Below, piece after piece: positions 52,011 through 61,471 of a stretch of 64,000 nt of DNA. How positions within the stretch are numbered: position 1 is the first letter of the stretch; each line of letters starts with the position of its first letter. The notes under the pieces are model-generated. The model was given only the letters and a program-made list of their open reading frames with translations. It was not told the origin of the DNA and ran no database searches. A program made the translations under genes and the position numbers. This stretch comes from Chitinophaga solisilvae (GTDB lineage: Bacteria > Bacteroidota > Bacteroidia > Chitinophagales > Chitinophagaceae): contig NZ_JAABOK010000002.1 of assembly GCF_009928525.1 (NCBI RefSeq), forward strand, positions 124,001 through 188,000, written 5' to 3'.

Positions 52011-54410
52011 ATGCAAAGACACATCAACAAAGTAGCCGTACTGGGCTCAGGAGTAATGGGATCAAGGATTGCCTGTCATTTCGCGGGCATTGGCGTGCAG
52101 GTGTTACTGCTGGATATAGCCCCGAAGGAATTGAACGACGGTGAAAAAAAGAAAAATTTAACCCTGGACAGCCCTGCCGTGAAGAACCGGATCGTGAATG
52201 ATGCACTGCAGGCCGCCATCAAATCAAATCCCTCCCCGGTATATACCAAAGATGTGGTGAAACGTATCAAAACCGGCAACTTCACGGATGATATGAAACG
52301 CATTGCGGATGTTGACTGGATCATTGAAGTGGTGGTGGAAAACCTGGATGTTAAAAAATCTGTTTTCACGGAAGTGGAGAAATACCGCAAACCCGGTACC
52401 CTGATTACTTCCAATACTTCCGGCATTCCTATCCACCTGATGACAGAAGGCCGCAGCGAAGACTTTCAGCAACATTTCTGCGGTACCCACTTCTTTAACC
52501 CACCGCGTTACCTCCGCCTGCTTGAAATAATTCCCACTCCTCATACTGACCCGGATGTAATCAGTTTCCTCATGCATTACGGGGACCTGTACCTGGGCAA
52601 AACCACCGTACTCTGTAAAGATACACCGGCATTTATTGCCAACAGGGTAGGCGTGTTTTCTATTATGGCTATCTTCCATATCATGCAGGAGATGGGATTG
52701 GGTATTGATGAGATAGATGCCCTCACCGGGCCGGTAATAGGCAGACCTAAATCTGCTACCTTCCGCACAGCGGATGTAGTGGGCATTGACACGCTGGTGA
52801 AAGTGGCCAAAGGGGTGAAGGATAACTGTCCGGATGATGAGGCCGCCGCCATTTTTGAGATACCTCCGTTCCTGCAGAAAGTAGTGGAGAATAACTGGCT
52901 GGGAGATAAGACAGGACAGGGATTCTATAAAAAAACAAAGGGAGAAGGCGGAAAGGAAATCCTGACGCTGAACCTGCAAACGATGGAATACGGGCCTAAG
53001 CAGCGTCCGAAATTCGGTAGTATAGAAGCTGCCAAACCTATTGAAGATCTGAAACAGCGTCTCCGCACACTGGCAGCCGCTACTGATAAGGCTGGTCAGT
53101 TCTATCAGCAGTTCCATGCCCACCTGTTTTCCTATGTGTCCCACCGCATTCCTGAAATAGCAGATGATATCTACAAGGTAGACGATGCCATGAAAGCCGG
53201 TTTCGGCTGGGAGATAGGTCCGTTTGAATCATGGGATCTCCTCGGTGTGGAAAACTCCGTGAAACTGATAGAAGAGAAAGGGCTTACCGTAGCCCCCTGG
53301 GTGAAAGAGATGCTCGCAAAAGGTATCAAAACCTTTTATAAGGCAGACAACGGCAAGAAATTCTATTACGACCTCGCATCCCAGGCCTACAAGGCTGTTC
53401 CGGGCGAAGGCGAGTTCATCATCCTGGAAAACTACTCCAATAATATTGTGTGGAAAAACAGTGCCTGCAACCTGATAGATATCGGTGACGGCGTTGTGTG
53501 CTTCGACTGGAAAACAAAGATGAATACTATCGGAGGCGAAGTGCTGGAAGGATTGAATAAGGCGGTAGACCGTGCTGAGAAAGATTTCCGTGGCCTGGTA
53601 GTAGGTAACGACGGTACTAATTTCTCCGCCGGCGCAAACGTAGGTATGATCTTTATGCTGGCGGCAGAGCAGGAGTATGATGAACTGGATATGGCTGTAC
53701 GCTTGTTTCAGCGCTCCACCATGCGACTGCGTTATTCTTCCATACCGGTAGTAGTAGCCCCGCATGCGCTCACCCTGGGTGGCGGCTGTGAGATGGCGCT
53801 GCACGCCGATAAGGTACAGGCAGCGGCAGAAACATATATCGGCCTCGTGGAACTCGGTGTAGGCCTCATTCCCGGCGGTGGTGGTACCAAAGAAATGACC
53901 CTGCGCGCCAGCCTGGAATTCAAAGAAGGACGTATTGAGGAAGAACCGCTGAAAGATTATTTTATGACCGTAGCCACTGCCAAAGTAGCCACATCAGGCT
54001 TTGAAGGCTTTGATATGGGCGTACTCCGCAAGGGACACGATGAAATAACCATGAATGCCAGCCGCCTGATAGCGGATGCCAAACGTAGTGTGATAGCCCT
54101 CGCCGATGAAGGCTACACCCGCCCTGTAGAAAGAACCGATATCAAAGTGATGGGCCGCAGCGCTCTGGGAGCCTTGCTCGCAGGCGTTTACGCCATGAGA
54201 TTCGGTAATTATATTTCAGAGCATGACCAGAAAGTAGCTAATAAGCTGGCCTATGTTATGTGTGGCGGCGACCTTACAGAGCCGTCTTTCGTAAGTGAAC
54301 AATACCTGCTGGATCTGGAAAGGGAAGCCTTCCTCAGCCTGTGTGGAGAACGCAAAACACTGGAACGCCTCCAAAGCGTCATCAAAACAGGCAAACCTGT
54401 ACGTAATTAA
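52011..54410 (+). CDS. fadN: 3-hydroxyacyl-CoA dehydrogenase/enoyl-CoA hydratase fusion (FadN type)
   Basis: A 799-residue beta-oxidation enzyme. The dehydrogenase comes first (VAVLGSGVMGSRIACHFAGIG at the NAD loop, FNPPRYLRLLEIIPT, then two C-terminal helical domains to about 450), followed by the crotonase domain (about 480-720, with GNDGTNFSAGANVG and LGGGCEMALHADK). This order is that of FadN, the reverse of FadB. It converts enoyl-CoA through hydroxyacyl-CoA to ketoacyl-CoA. No thiolase or acyl-CoA dehydrogenase is adjacent. Confidence 0.9.
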   Translation: MQRHINKVAVLGSGVMGSRIACHFAGIGVQVLLLDIAPKELNDGEKKKNLTLDSPAVKNRIVNDALQAAIKSNPSPVYTKDVVKRIKTGNFTDDMKRIADVDWIIEVVVENLDVKKSVFTEVEKYRKPGTLITSNTSGIPIHLMTEGRSEDFQQHFCGTHFFNPPRYLRLLEIIPTPHTDPDVISFLMHYGDLYLGKTTVLCKDTPAFIANRVGVFSIMAIFHIMQEMGLGIDEIDALTGPVIGRPKSATFRTADVVGIDTLVKVAKGVKDNCPDDEAAAIFEIPPFLQKVVENNWLGDKTGQGFYKKTKGEGGKEILTLNLQTMEYGPKQRPKFGSIEAAKPIEDLKQRLRTLAAATDKAGQFYQQFHAHLFSYVSHRIPEIADDIYKVDDAMKAGFGWEIGPFESWDLLGVENSVKLIEEKGLTVAPWVKEMLAKGIKTFYKADNGKKFYYDLASQAYKAVPGEGEFIILENYSNNIVWKNSACNLIDIGDGVVCFDWKTKMNTIGGEVLEGLNKAVDRAEKDFRGLVVGNDGTNFSAGANVGMIFMLAAEQEYDELDMAVRLFQRSTMRLRYSSIPVVVAPHALTLGGGCEMALHADKVQAAAETYIGLVELGVGLIPGGGGTKEMTLRASLEFKEGRIEEEPLKDYFMTVATAKVATSGFEGFDMGVLRKGHDEITMNASRLIADAKRSVIALADEGYTRPVERTDIKVMGRSALGALLAGVYAMRFGNYISEHDQKVANKLAYVMCGGDLTEPSFVSEQYLLDLEREAFLSLCGERKTLERLQSVIKTGKPVRN

Positions 54411-54426
54411 TTACTTTTTATATCTT

Positions 54427-54485
54427 AAAGGGAAATGTAGTGAAGATTAGCCATAAGATCATTCGCTGCATTTCCTTTTTTTATT
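54427..54485 (+). terminator. intrinsic terminator of fadN with GCAGCGAA-type core
   Basis: Left arm 54427-54444 and right arm 54462-54479 pair over 18 bp including three G-T pairs, followed by a T run. The arm sequence (AATGCAGCGAA on the complement) is the same as the core of class B palindromes, so it looks like that core without the outer repeat arms. Confidence 0.8.
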
Positions 54486-54506
54486 GATGCTTAAAAGAAC
54501 TTTCCT

Positions 54507-55397
54507 GTGCCTGTATTATCCTTACAGAATGTTTCAAAACGTTACGGCGCCTTGCAGGCCTTGTCCGGCGTGACCTTCGACGTACCCCGCGGCGCCATCT
54601 TCGGGGTGCTGGGCCCTAACGGCAGCGGCAAAACGACGTTGCTGGGTATTGTTACCGATGTGCTGAAAGCAGACAGCGGTACCTATACTTTATTTGACCG
54701 TACCGCCACCGCGGCGGAACGCAGACAGATAGGCACCTTGCTGGAAACGCCCAATTTCTATCATTACCTGAGCGGGTATAAAAATCTACGCATATCTGCT
54801 GCTGTCAAACAACGCAGCGAAGCAGACATTGCGCGGGTGCTGGAGATCTGCGGACTTACCGCACGGCAGCATTCTGCCTTTAAAACCTATTCCCTGGGAA
54901 TGAAGCAGCGGCTGGCGCTGGCAGCAGTACTGCTGGGAGATCCTGAAGTACTGATTCTCGACGAGCCTACCAATGGGCTGGACCCCGCCGGCATCGCAGA
55001 GGTACGCGACCTTATCCGCCGCCTCGCAGATACCGGCAAAACCATTATCCTCGCCAGCCACCTGCTGGATGAAGTGGAAAAAGTATGTACGCATGTAGCC
55101 ATTCTGAAAACAGGACAGCTGCTGTTATCCGGCGCTGTAAACGAAGTAATCAGCCGTAATGATTACCTGGAATTGTCCGCCGCCGACAACGGTGCGCTAA
55201 AAGCCGCCATGCTGCAATATCCTGGCTGCACCAGCGCTGAAATCAACGGCGCCACCGTCATCGCCATATTCAGCGCCACCCCCGATGCGGCCGCCGTAAA
55301 CGCTTACCTGGCAGAAAAAGGTATCTGGCTGCAGCAGCTGCTGTTGCGCAAAAAGAGTCTTGAAAAAACATTCCTGGAAATCACCAACGTCCTGTAA
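54507..55397 (+). CDS. ABC transporter ATP-binding protein
   Basis: A 296-residue ATPase with Walker A GPNGSGKTTL, signature YSLGMKQRLALA, Walker B LILDEPTNGLDPAG and a C-terminal extension. GTG start at 54507. It forms a transporter with the permease gene 2 bp downstream. The ABC-2/CcmA-like type is used for drug, antibiotic or membrane component export; no substrate is indicated. Confidence 0.9.
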   Translation: MPVLSLQNVSKRYGALQALSGVTFDVPRGAIFGVLGPNGSGKTTLLGIVTDVLKADSGTYTLFDRTATAAERRQIGTLLETPNFYHYLSGYKNLRISAAVKQRSEADIARVLEICGLTARQHSAFKTYSLGMKQRLALAAVLLGDPEVLILDEPTNGLDPAGIAEVRDLIRRLADTGKTIILASHLLDEVEKVCTHVAILKTGQLLLSGAVNEVISRNDYLELSAADNGALKAAMLQYPGCTSAEINGATVIAIFSATPDAAAVNAYLAEKGIWLQQLLLRKKSLEKTFLEITNVL

Positions 55398-55399
55398 TT

Positions 55400-56179
55400 A
55401 TGAAACGGATCATCTATACCGAATGGCTTAAAGTTAAAAATTACCGCGTTTTCTGGGTGATACTAGTCATCGCTGCCATTATGATTCCGGCAGGAAGCTA
55501 TGTGCCTGCGGAAATATACACACGGCAACTGAAGGATGCCGCCAAAATGCTGGGACAAGCCCCTTTCAGCTTTCCGGTAGTATGGCAGACCGTCGCCAAT
55601 ATCAGCAGCTATGTGACTACCCTCTTTGGTTTACTGATGGTCATCCTGGTAACCAATGAATATACCTTCCGTACTAACCGGCAAAATATTATTGATGGCT
55701 GGGACCGGAAAGAGTTCGTATATGCGAAGCTGTTCTGGGTGGTGGCATTATCGCTGATGGCCTTTTTGCTGTCAGCGCTCACCGCCTGCACCTATGGATT
55801 CGTGTACGGTGACAAGCCTTTCAGCACAGAGAATTTCATTTACCTGATCTATTACTGGCTGCAGGTGGTGCTGACGTTATGCATCGCCCTGCTGCTCAGC
55901 GTCTGGGTGAAACGGGCGGGCTTCGCCATCGTATTGTTCCTGGGATACACCATGATGCTGGAACAAACCCTGGTATTTATGCTGAAACGTTCTGTTGGCC
56001 GTATCGGCGGACTGCTCCCTTTGCAGACAGCTGACGAGCTGCTGCCGTTTCCGGTGGTAGGCAAAATGATCAGCAGCGCAGACAGATACGACGACAGCAT
56101 TTACCTGTTTGGCCTGCTGTTATATATCGCTGTTGTCATCTACCTGGTTTTCAGGAAAATATTGCGGTCGGATCTTTAA
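55400..56179 (+). CDS. ABC-2 type transporter permease
   Basis: A 259-residue membrane protein with about six helices (first at about 15-35, last at 235-255) and the ABC-2 layout with a large first loop. Partner of the preceding ATPase. Confidence 0.85.
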   Translation: MKRIIYTEWLKVKNYRVFWVILVIAAIMIPAGSYVPAEIYTRQLKDAAKMLGQAPFSFPVVWQTVANISSYVTTLFGLLMVILVTNEYTFRTNRQNIIDGWDRKEFVYAKLFWVVALSLMAFLLSALTACTYGFVYGDKPFSTENFIYLIYYWLQVVLTLCIALLLSVWVKRAGFAIVLFLGYTMMLEQTLVFMLKRSVGRIGGLLPLQTADELLPFPVVGKMISSADRYDDSIYLFGLLLYIAVVIYLVFRKILRSDL

Positions 56180-56231
56180 AAATATCTATATATTTCACAT
56201 TCTTTTAAAGCGAAATGTTTCCAATAGAGCT

Positions 56232-56239
56232 TAAATTTG
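56232..56239 (+). promoter_or_regulatory. -7 promoter element of surE
   Basis: TAAATTTG matches TAnnTTTG and predicts a start near 56246. This rules out the TTG at 56237 as start codon. Confidence 0.5.
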
Positions 56240-56263
56240 TTGTGCAAAGTTAAAATGTGTATT

Positions 56264-57040
56264 ATGGATAAACAGGAGCGGATCATTTTGGTAACGAATG
56301 ACGATGGTATAACGGCGCCGGGTATACGCGCATTGATTGAAGCGGTAAAGCCGCTGGGAAAAGTAGTGGTGGTAGCGCCGGACAGCCCGCAGTCTGGCAA
56401 GGGACACGCCATCACCATCGGCGTGCCGTTGCGTCTGAATCAGGTGGATATTTTCGGCGATATAGAAGCATGGCAATGTTCCGGCACCCCGGTTGATTGC
56501 GTGAAACTGGCCAGGGACAAGATATTGCACCGCAAACCAGACATCTGTGTAAGCGGTATCAATCACGGAGCCAATCATTCCATCAATGTTATCTATTCCG
56601 GAACGATGTCTGCCGCCATGGAAGCCGCTATCGAAGGTATTCCTTCCGTAGGTTTCTCTTTTCTGGAGTATAGCTATGATGCGGACTTCTCCCTGCCGGC
56701 AAAGGTAGCGCGGGAAGTAACACAGCGTATGCTGGAGGCAGATCTGCCCGCAGGCACCCTGTTTAATGTGAATATTCCCATCGCGGAAGAAAAGGACTTT
56801 AAAGGACTGCGTATCTGCCGGCAGGCAGATGCCAAATGGGTAGAAGAATTTGATGAACGCCGCGACCCGCATGGGAAAAAATATTACTGGCTGACCGGAG
56901 AATTCAAAAACCGGGATACCGGAACAGATACAGATGTATGGGCCCTCGAAAACAATTACGCTTCGCTGGTGCCGGTACAGTTTGACCTTACCAACTATAA
57001 GCTGAAAAAGAAGTTGGAAGAAGAATGGACGGATTTGTGA
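56264..57040 (+). CDS. surE: 5'/3'-nucleotidase SurE
   Basis: A 258-residue nucleotidase. Motifs: LVTNDDGITAPG (metal-binding DD), GTPVDCVKLA, VSGINHGANHSINVIYSGTMSAAMEA. It removes phosphate from nucleoside monophosphates in the stationary-phase survival family. I start at ATG 56264 (MDKQERIILVTNDD); ATG 56255 would add three residues. Starts a cluster with the small membrane protein and lpxB. Confidence 0.93.
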   Translation: MDKQERIILVTNDDGITAPGIRALIEAVKPLGKVVVVAPDSPQSGKGHAITIGVPLRLNQVDIFGDIEAWQCSGTPVDCVKLARDKILHRKPDICVSGINHGANHSINVIYSGTMSAAMEAAIEGIPSVGFSFLEYSYDADFSLPAKVAREVTQRMLEADLPAGTLFNVNIPIAEEKDFKGLRICRQADAKWVEEFDERRDPHGKKYYWLTGEFKNRDTGTDTDVWALENNYASLVPVQFDLTNYKLKKKLEEEWTDL

Positions 57041-57080
57041 GAAGCAGCTGCAATCGTCATATCGCCTATATTATAACCGT

Positions 57081-57383
57081 ATGTTGAAAAAAGACAATCT
57101 TCCTTTAGGCATTGTGCTGGGGCTTTTAACTCCCCTGCTGGCCTTTTTCCTGTACTATTTTTTTGTTATCAGGCCACATAATAATATTGGCCTGGGACAG
57201 TTTTTTGCTATCCTGAAAGGTAACCGGCAGATGATTCCTAAAATTGTGAGTATCTGTCTCCTGGTAAACGGATTGGTCTTTTTTCTGTATACAAGAACCC
57301 GGAAAGATGTAACCGCGAAAGGCATATTCCTGGTGACCATGCTCTATGCCATCGGCATATTGCTGCTCAAACTGATCAGATAA
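57081..57383 (+). CDS. small membrane protein of unknown function
   Basis: A 100-residue protein with three transmembrane helices (about 10-29, 52-70, 78-97) and a basic loop. Not assigned to a family. It lies between surE and lpxB, 40 and 18 bp away, and is probably part of the same transcript; a similar protein is often seen at this place in relatives (memory, not checked). Confidence 0.75.
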   Translation: MLKKDNLPLGIVLGLLTPLLAFFLYYFFVIRPHNNIGLGQFFAILKGNRQMIPKIVSICLLVNGLVFFLYTRTRKDVTAKGIFLVTMLYAIGILLLKLIR

Positions 57384-57401
57384 TTTCTAATAAACAACAT
57401 A

Positions 57402-58508
57402 TTGAAATATTACATTATTGCGGGAGAAGCATCAGGTGATCTGCACGGCAGCAACCTCATCAAACAGCTGAGGAAGCTGGATACGGCCGCGGATATACGC
57501 AGCTGGGGCGGCGACCTGATGGAAGAAGCCGGAGCCAAAGTGGTAAAGCATTACCGGGAACTGGCATTCATGGGATTTGTGGAAGTGGTGATGAATCTCC
57601 GCACTATTTTCCGTAATCTGGATTTATGTAAGAAGGATATAGCCGCCTTTCAGCCCGATGTACTGGTGCTGGTAGATTATCCCGGCTTCAACATGCGCAT
57701 CGCTGAATGGGCCAGACAGCAGGGATTTAAAACAGTATACTATATTTCCCCGCAGGTATGGGCCTGGAAGGAAAACCGTGTAAAGAAACTCAAAGCCAGT
57801 GTAGATAAAATGCTGTGCATACTTCCCTTCGAAAAGGAATTCTATCACAAATGGAATTATGAAGTGGAATATGTAGGTCATCCGCTGGTAGAAGTAATTA
57901 AGGCGGCCAAAGATCAGCCCGCTGATCCGCCGCTGGCCGATAAACCCATTATCGCCATACTACCCGGCAGCCGTAAACAGGAAGTAAGCGTAAAGCTGCC
58001 CATCATGCTCACAATGGCCCGGCATTTTCCGGAATACCAGTTCATCGTAGCACAGGCCCCCAGCCTGGATGACGAATTCCTGCAATCACTTACCGGCCAG
58101 CATCCCAACGTATCCATGGTGAAAGGGCAAACCTACAAGCTCCTGCGCCAGGCCAAAGCCGCGCTGGTAACTTCCGGTACCGCCACCCTGGAAACCGCCC
58201 TGTTCGGCGTTCCGGAGGTTGTCTGCTATAAAGGCAACCCCATTTCCTACTTCTTCGCGAAAAGACTCATAAAAGTAAAATACATCTCCCTCGTTAACCT
58301 CGTAATGGATAAATTGGTGGTAAAAGAACTTATTCAGCACGACCTCACCGAAGAAAATCTGCTGAAAGACCTCACCATCCTGCTGAAAGATCAGGACTCC
58401 CGTCGCCGCCTGAGTGAAGACTATGCCGCCCTGTGGCATAAACTGGGCGAAAAGGACGCGAGTAAGAGAGCGGCGGAAGTAATATATGATTACGGGAAGA
58501 AGGTGTAA
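57402..58508 (+). CDS. lpxB: lipid-A-disaccharide synthase
   Basis: A 368-residue glycosyltransferase that joins UDP-diacylglucosamine and lipid X in lipid A synthesis. Motifs: YYIIAGEASGDLHGSNLIK (start), DYPGFNMRIA, YYISPQVWAWKENRVKK, LPGSRKQEV, TSGTATLETAL. The first codon is TTG 57402; the canonical N-terminus begins exactly there and there is no ATG nearby, so this is a genuine TTG start. A class A palindrome follows the stop by 2 nt. Confidence 0.93.
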   Translation: MKYYIIAGEASGDLHGSNLIKQLRKLDTAADIRSWGGDLMEEAGAKVVKHYRELAFMGFVEVVMNLRTIFRNLDLCKKDIAAFQPDVLVLVDYPGFNMRIAEWARQQGFKTVYYISPQVWAWKENRVKKLKASVDKMLCILPFEKEFYHKWNYEVEYVGHPLVEVIKAAKDQPADPPLADKPIIAILPGSRKQEVSVKLPIMLTMARHFPEYQFIVAQAPSLDDEFLQSLTGQHPNVSMVKGQTYKLLRQAKAALVTSGTATLETALFGVPEVVCYKGNPISYFFAKRLIKVKYISLVNLVMDKLVVKELIQHDLTEENLLKDLTILLKDQDSRRRLSEDYAALWHKLGEKDASKRAAEVIYDYGKKV

Positions 58509-58510
58509 AC

Positions 58511-58654
58511 AATTGCGAATTACGAATTGCGAATTACGAATGTAGAAGCGAAGATTAAAACGTAGATTAAAGGAGATAACAATTAAACACTCCCTTGGTC
58601 TACGTTTTAATCTTCGCTTCTACATTCGTAATTCGCAATTCGTAATTCGCAATT
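58511..58654. repeat. large palindrome, class A, between convergent genes (56-bp perfect stem)
   Basis: Arms 58511-58566 and 58599-58654 are exact reverse complements over 56 bp. Tandem AATTGCGAATTACG units, then GCGAAGATTAAAACGTAGA. It fills the space between the lpxB stop (58508) and the DUF6728 stop (58663). Confidence 0.9.
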
Positions 58655-58662
58655 ATTTATAA

Positions 58663-58836
58663 TTAGTTCTGTTTTCGCAAAAGCCTTACCACCAGCACTA
58701 CCAGTGCTATCAGAAACAACAGTATCGATATTCTGTTCATGCCATGCATCATTGCCACATAGCGGGTTTTAGGTGCATTGGGGTCTTTTTTTCCTATATA
58801 GAAGTATCGTAATATTTGCTGCCAGATGCTTTTCAT
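58663..58836 (-). CDS. DUF6728-like small membrane protein
   Basis: A 57-residue protein (start ATG 58836, MKSIWQQILRYFYIGKKDPNAP), with a conserved KKDPNAPKTRYVAMMHGMNRISI segment and one C-terminal transmembrane helix. From memory this matches the Bacteroidota-specific DUF6728; function unknown. The ORF from 58857 would add seven residues. Confidence 0.7.
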   Translation of the reverse strand: MKSIWQQILRYFYIGKKDPNAPKTRYVAMMHGMNRISILLFLIALVVLVVRLLRKQN

Positions 58837-58860
58837 GTTCCAAAGATCGTAAATCAATGC

Positions 58861-58868
58861 TATTTTTG
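58861..58868 (+). promoter_or_regulatory. -7 promoter element of the beta-mannosidase gene
   Basis: TATTTTTG matches TAnnTTTG 21 nt before the ATG at 58890 and rejects the longer frame from 58773. Confidence 0.5.
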
Positions 58869-58889
58869 AAGCACCTGAAATTTACGGAT

Positions 58890-61469
58890 ATGAAAATGAT
58901 AGCATGGGGTCGGCTGTTGGTCACGATCTTTTTTTTAGCCAGTTTTACTAAAACGATTTATGCGCAGGAAATGTCGTCAGGATGGGAGTTTTCCCGGACG
59001 GATGAAGGTATATGGCGGCCGGCAACGGTGCCTGGTACCGTACATACCGATCTGATGGCGCAGCACCTCATTCCGGATCCGTTTGCAGGCACCAACGAAA
59101 AAGCGGTGCAGTGGGTGGATAAAAAGGACTGGCAATATCGCAGAACCTGGATGATAACAGCGGCGGACCTCCTGCATGATGTGATAGAACTGGAATTCGA
59201 AGGGCTCGATACTTATGCGGAAGTATTTATCAATAACCAGCGGGTACTGACCTCCCGTAATATGTTTGTAGCACAGCGGGTGAATGCAAAACCCTGGCTG
59301 CAGGCGGGAGACAACGAGTTGCGTATCCTGTTTAAAAGTCCCGTTAAAACAGATATGCCGCAGTTTCTGCGGGATAATATTATCTATCCGGCGGGTAATG
59401 ATGCGAGCGATATTCCGCTAAGCATCTATGCCCGTAAGGCGCCTTATCATTATGGCTGGGATTGGGGCCCGCGGCTGGTTACATCCGGTATCTGGCGCCC
59501 GGTGACGGTGAAGATGTGGAACAGGGCTGCGATCCGTGAAGTATGGTATCAGCAGCAATCACTGCAGGCAAAAGGAGCGGAAATAAACGCTGCGGTTGCA
59601 GTAGAAGCAGTGACGGAAGGAGATTACAGCCTGCAGTTGCAGGCGGTCCTGGATGGAAAAAAGCAGTGGTCTGCCGTAAAAAAGGTGACCTTAAAGAAAG
59701 GTGAAAACACCATCAACATACCTGTAATCATCTCCCGTCCGCAGCGCTGGTGGCCTGCCGGCCTTGGTGCGCAGACGCGTTATACCTTCGAGGCCAGGCT
59801 GCTGCAGGAAAAAGAGGTATTGTCTGCAGATACCCGGCAGATAGGGCTGCGGACCGTAGAGGTGGTGAATAAACCGGACAGCCTGGGAGAGAGCTTTTAT
59901 GTGAAAGTGAATGGCATACCAGTGTTCATGAAAGGCGCCAACTACATACCGCAGGATAATTTCCTGCCCCGCGTTACCACGCAGCAATACAACCGACTCT
60001 TTGAAGATATGCAGACCTCCGGCTTTAATATGGTGCGTATCTGGGGCGGCGGCATTTATGAAAACGACCATTTCTATAACCTGGCAGATGAAAAAGGAAT
60101 ACTGGTATGGCAGGATTTTATGTTTGCCTGTACGCTGTATCCGTCTGATGATGCTTTCCTGGAGAATGTAAAACAGGAAGTGATTTATAATGTGAAAAGG
60201 TTGCGCAACCACCCGTCTATGGCCCTGTGGTGCGGCAATAATGAAGTGGCGGTAGCTATTAAAAACTGGGGCTGGCAGAACGGTTACGCCTATACGGATC
60301 AGCAGTGGAAGGAGCTGCAGACGGGCTACGACAAACTGTTTAAATCCCTGCTGCCGCAGCTGGTGCAGGAACATGATCCGGGCCGGTTTTACTTCCACTC
60401 TTCCCCGATCAGTAACTGGGGCACTAAGGAAGACTTTACTAAAGGCGATAATCATTACTGGGGCGTATGGCACGGTATGGAATGGTTTGAAGCCTTCAAT
60501 ACGCATATCCCAAGGTTTATGAGTGAATATGGTTTTCAGTCGTTCCCCGGCATGGAAACCATCCGCACATTTGCCGCTCCGCAGGATTACGATATTTTCT
60601 CCAATGTGATGCAGTCACATCAGAAAAGTCCGGCTAAAGGCAATACCGCTATTAAAACCTATATGCTCCATTACTATCAGGCGCCGAAAGATTTTCCATC
60701 CTTTGTTTATTTAAGTCAGGTAGTGCAGGCAGAAGGTATGAAAATGGCTATAGAAGCGCATCGCCGGGCGATGCCGTATTGCATGGGCACACTTTACTGG
60801 CAGCTGAATGACTGCTGGCCGGGTCCTTCCTGGTCGGGACGTGATTACTATGGCCGCTGGAAAGCCCTGCAGTACTATGTGAAAGATGCCTTTACCCCGC
60901 TGCTGGTGTCCAATGTGATCGAAGGCAGGCAGCTGGCGACATATGTTGTATCCGATGAGCTGAAGGACCGCCGGGCAGACCTGGAACTGACGGCTACAGA
61001 CCTGGATGGAAAGGTACTCTGGCAGCAGACCCTGAAGCAGATCAACATCGCTGCCAATGCCAGTCGTAAGGTATTTGCAGTAGATACAGCCGAAATATTG
61101 AAAGGAAAGAACCCTGCCATGGTAATATGGTATGCACAACTGCGAATAGACAATAAGCCCGTAAAGCGTAATATCTTTTATTTTGTACCTGCGAAGGATA
61201 TGCAGCTGCCGCAGCCGGAAATATCAGTGACTTTCGGTAAGCAGCAGTCTGGTGGTGACTATCTGTATATGACTGTGCACGCTGATAAACTGGCCAGAAA
61301 TGTATCGCTGGAGCTGGAAGGATCATCTCCGGAAGAAAGATTCGAGGAGAATTATTTCGACCTGCTGCCGGGTGAAACCCGCACTATCAGGGTGTTTACC
61401 ACCCGTAATCCGGTAGCAGTCAAAGCCGCGCTGAAAGTAACATCTTTGGTAGATTCTTATAAACGTTGA
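58890..61469 (+). CDS. exported beta-mannosidase (GH2)
   Basis: An 859-residue glycoside hydrolase with a signal peptide (MKMIAWGRLLVTIFFLAS, cleavage near AQ). Start ATG 58890, because the GTG frame from 58773 adds a 39-residue non-signal segment. Sugar-binding and Ig-like domains precede the catalytic barrel with acid/base Glu in CGNNEVAV and nucleophile Glu in MSEYGFQSFPG. It removes terminal beta-mannose, the residue at the base of N-glycans. Followed within 3 bp by a fucosidase, suggesting joint glycoprotein glycan breakdown in the periplasm. Confidence 0.9.
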   Translation: MKMIAWGRLLVTIFFLASFTKTIYAQEMSSGWEFSRTDEGIWRPATVPGTVHTDLMAQHLIPDPFAGTNEKAVQWVDKKDWQYRRTWMITAADLLHDVIELEFEGLDTYAEVFINNQRVLTSRNMFVAQRVNAKPWLQAGDNELRILFKSPVKTDMPQFLRDNIIYPAGNDASDIPLSIYARKAPYHYGWDWGPRLVTSGIWRPVTVKMWNRAAIREVWYQQQSLQAKGAEINAAVAVEAVTEGDYSLQLQAVLDGKKQWSAVKKVTLKKGENTINIPVIISRPQRWWPAGLGAQTRYTFEARLLQEKEVLSADTRQIGLRTVEVVNKPDSLGESFYVKVNGIPVFMKGANYIPQDNFLPRVTTQQYNRLFEDMQTSGFNMVRIWGGGIYENDHFYNLADEKGILVWQDFMFACTLYPSDDAFLENVKQEVIYNVKRLRNHPSMALWCGNNEVAVAIKNWGWQNGYAYTDQQWKELQTGYDKLFKSLLPQLVQEHDPGRFYFHSSPISNWGTKEDFTKGDNHYWGVWHGMEWFEAFNTHIPRFMSEYGFQSFPGMETIRTFAAPQDYDIFSNVMQSHQKSPAKGNTAIKTYMLHYYQAPKDFPSFVYLSQVVQAEGMKMAIEAHRRAMPYCMGTLYWQLNDCWPGPSWSGRDYYGRWKALQYYVKDAFTPLLVSNVIEGRQLATYVVSDELKDRRADLELTATDLDGKVLWQQTLKQINIAANASRKVFAVDTAEILKGKNPAMVIWYAQLRIDNKPVKRNIFYFVPAKDMQLPQPEISVTFGKQQSGGDYLYMTVHADKLARNVSLELEGSSPEERFEENYFDLLPGETRTIRVFTTRNPVAVKAALKVTSLVDSYKR

Positions 61470-61471
61470 CT

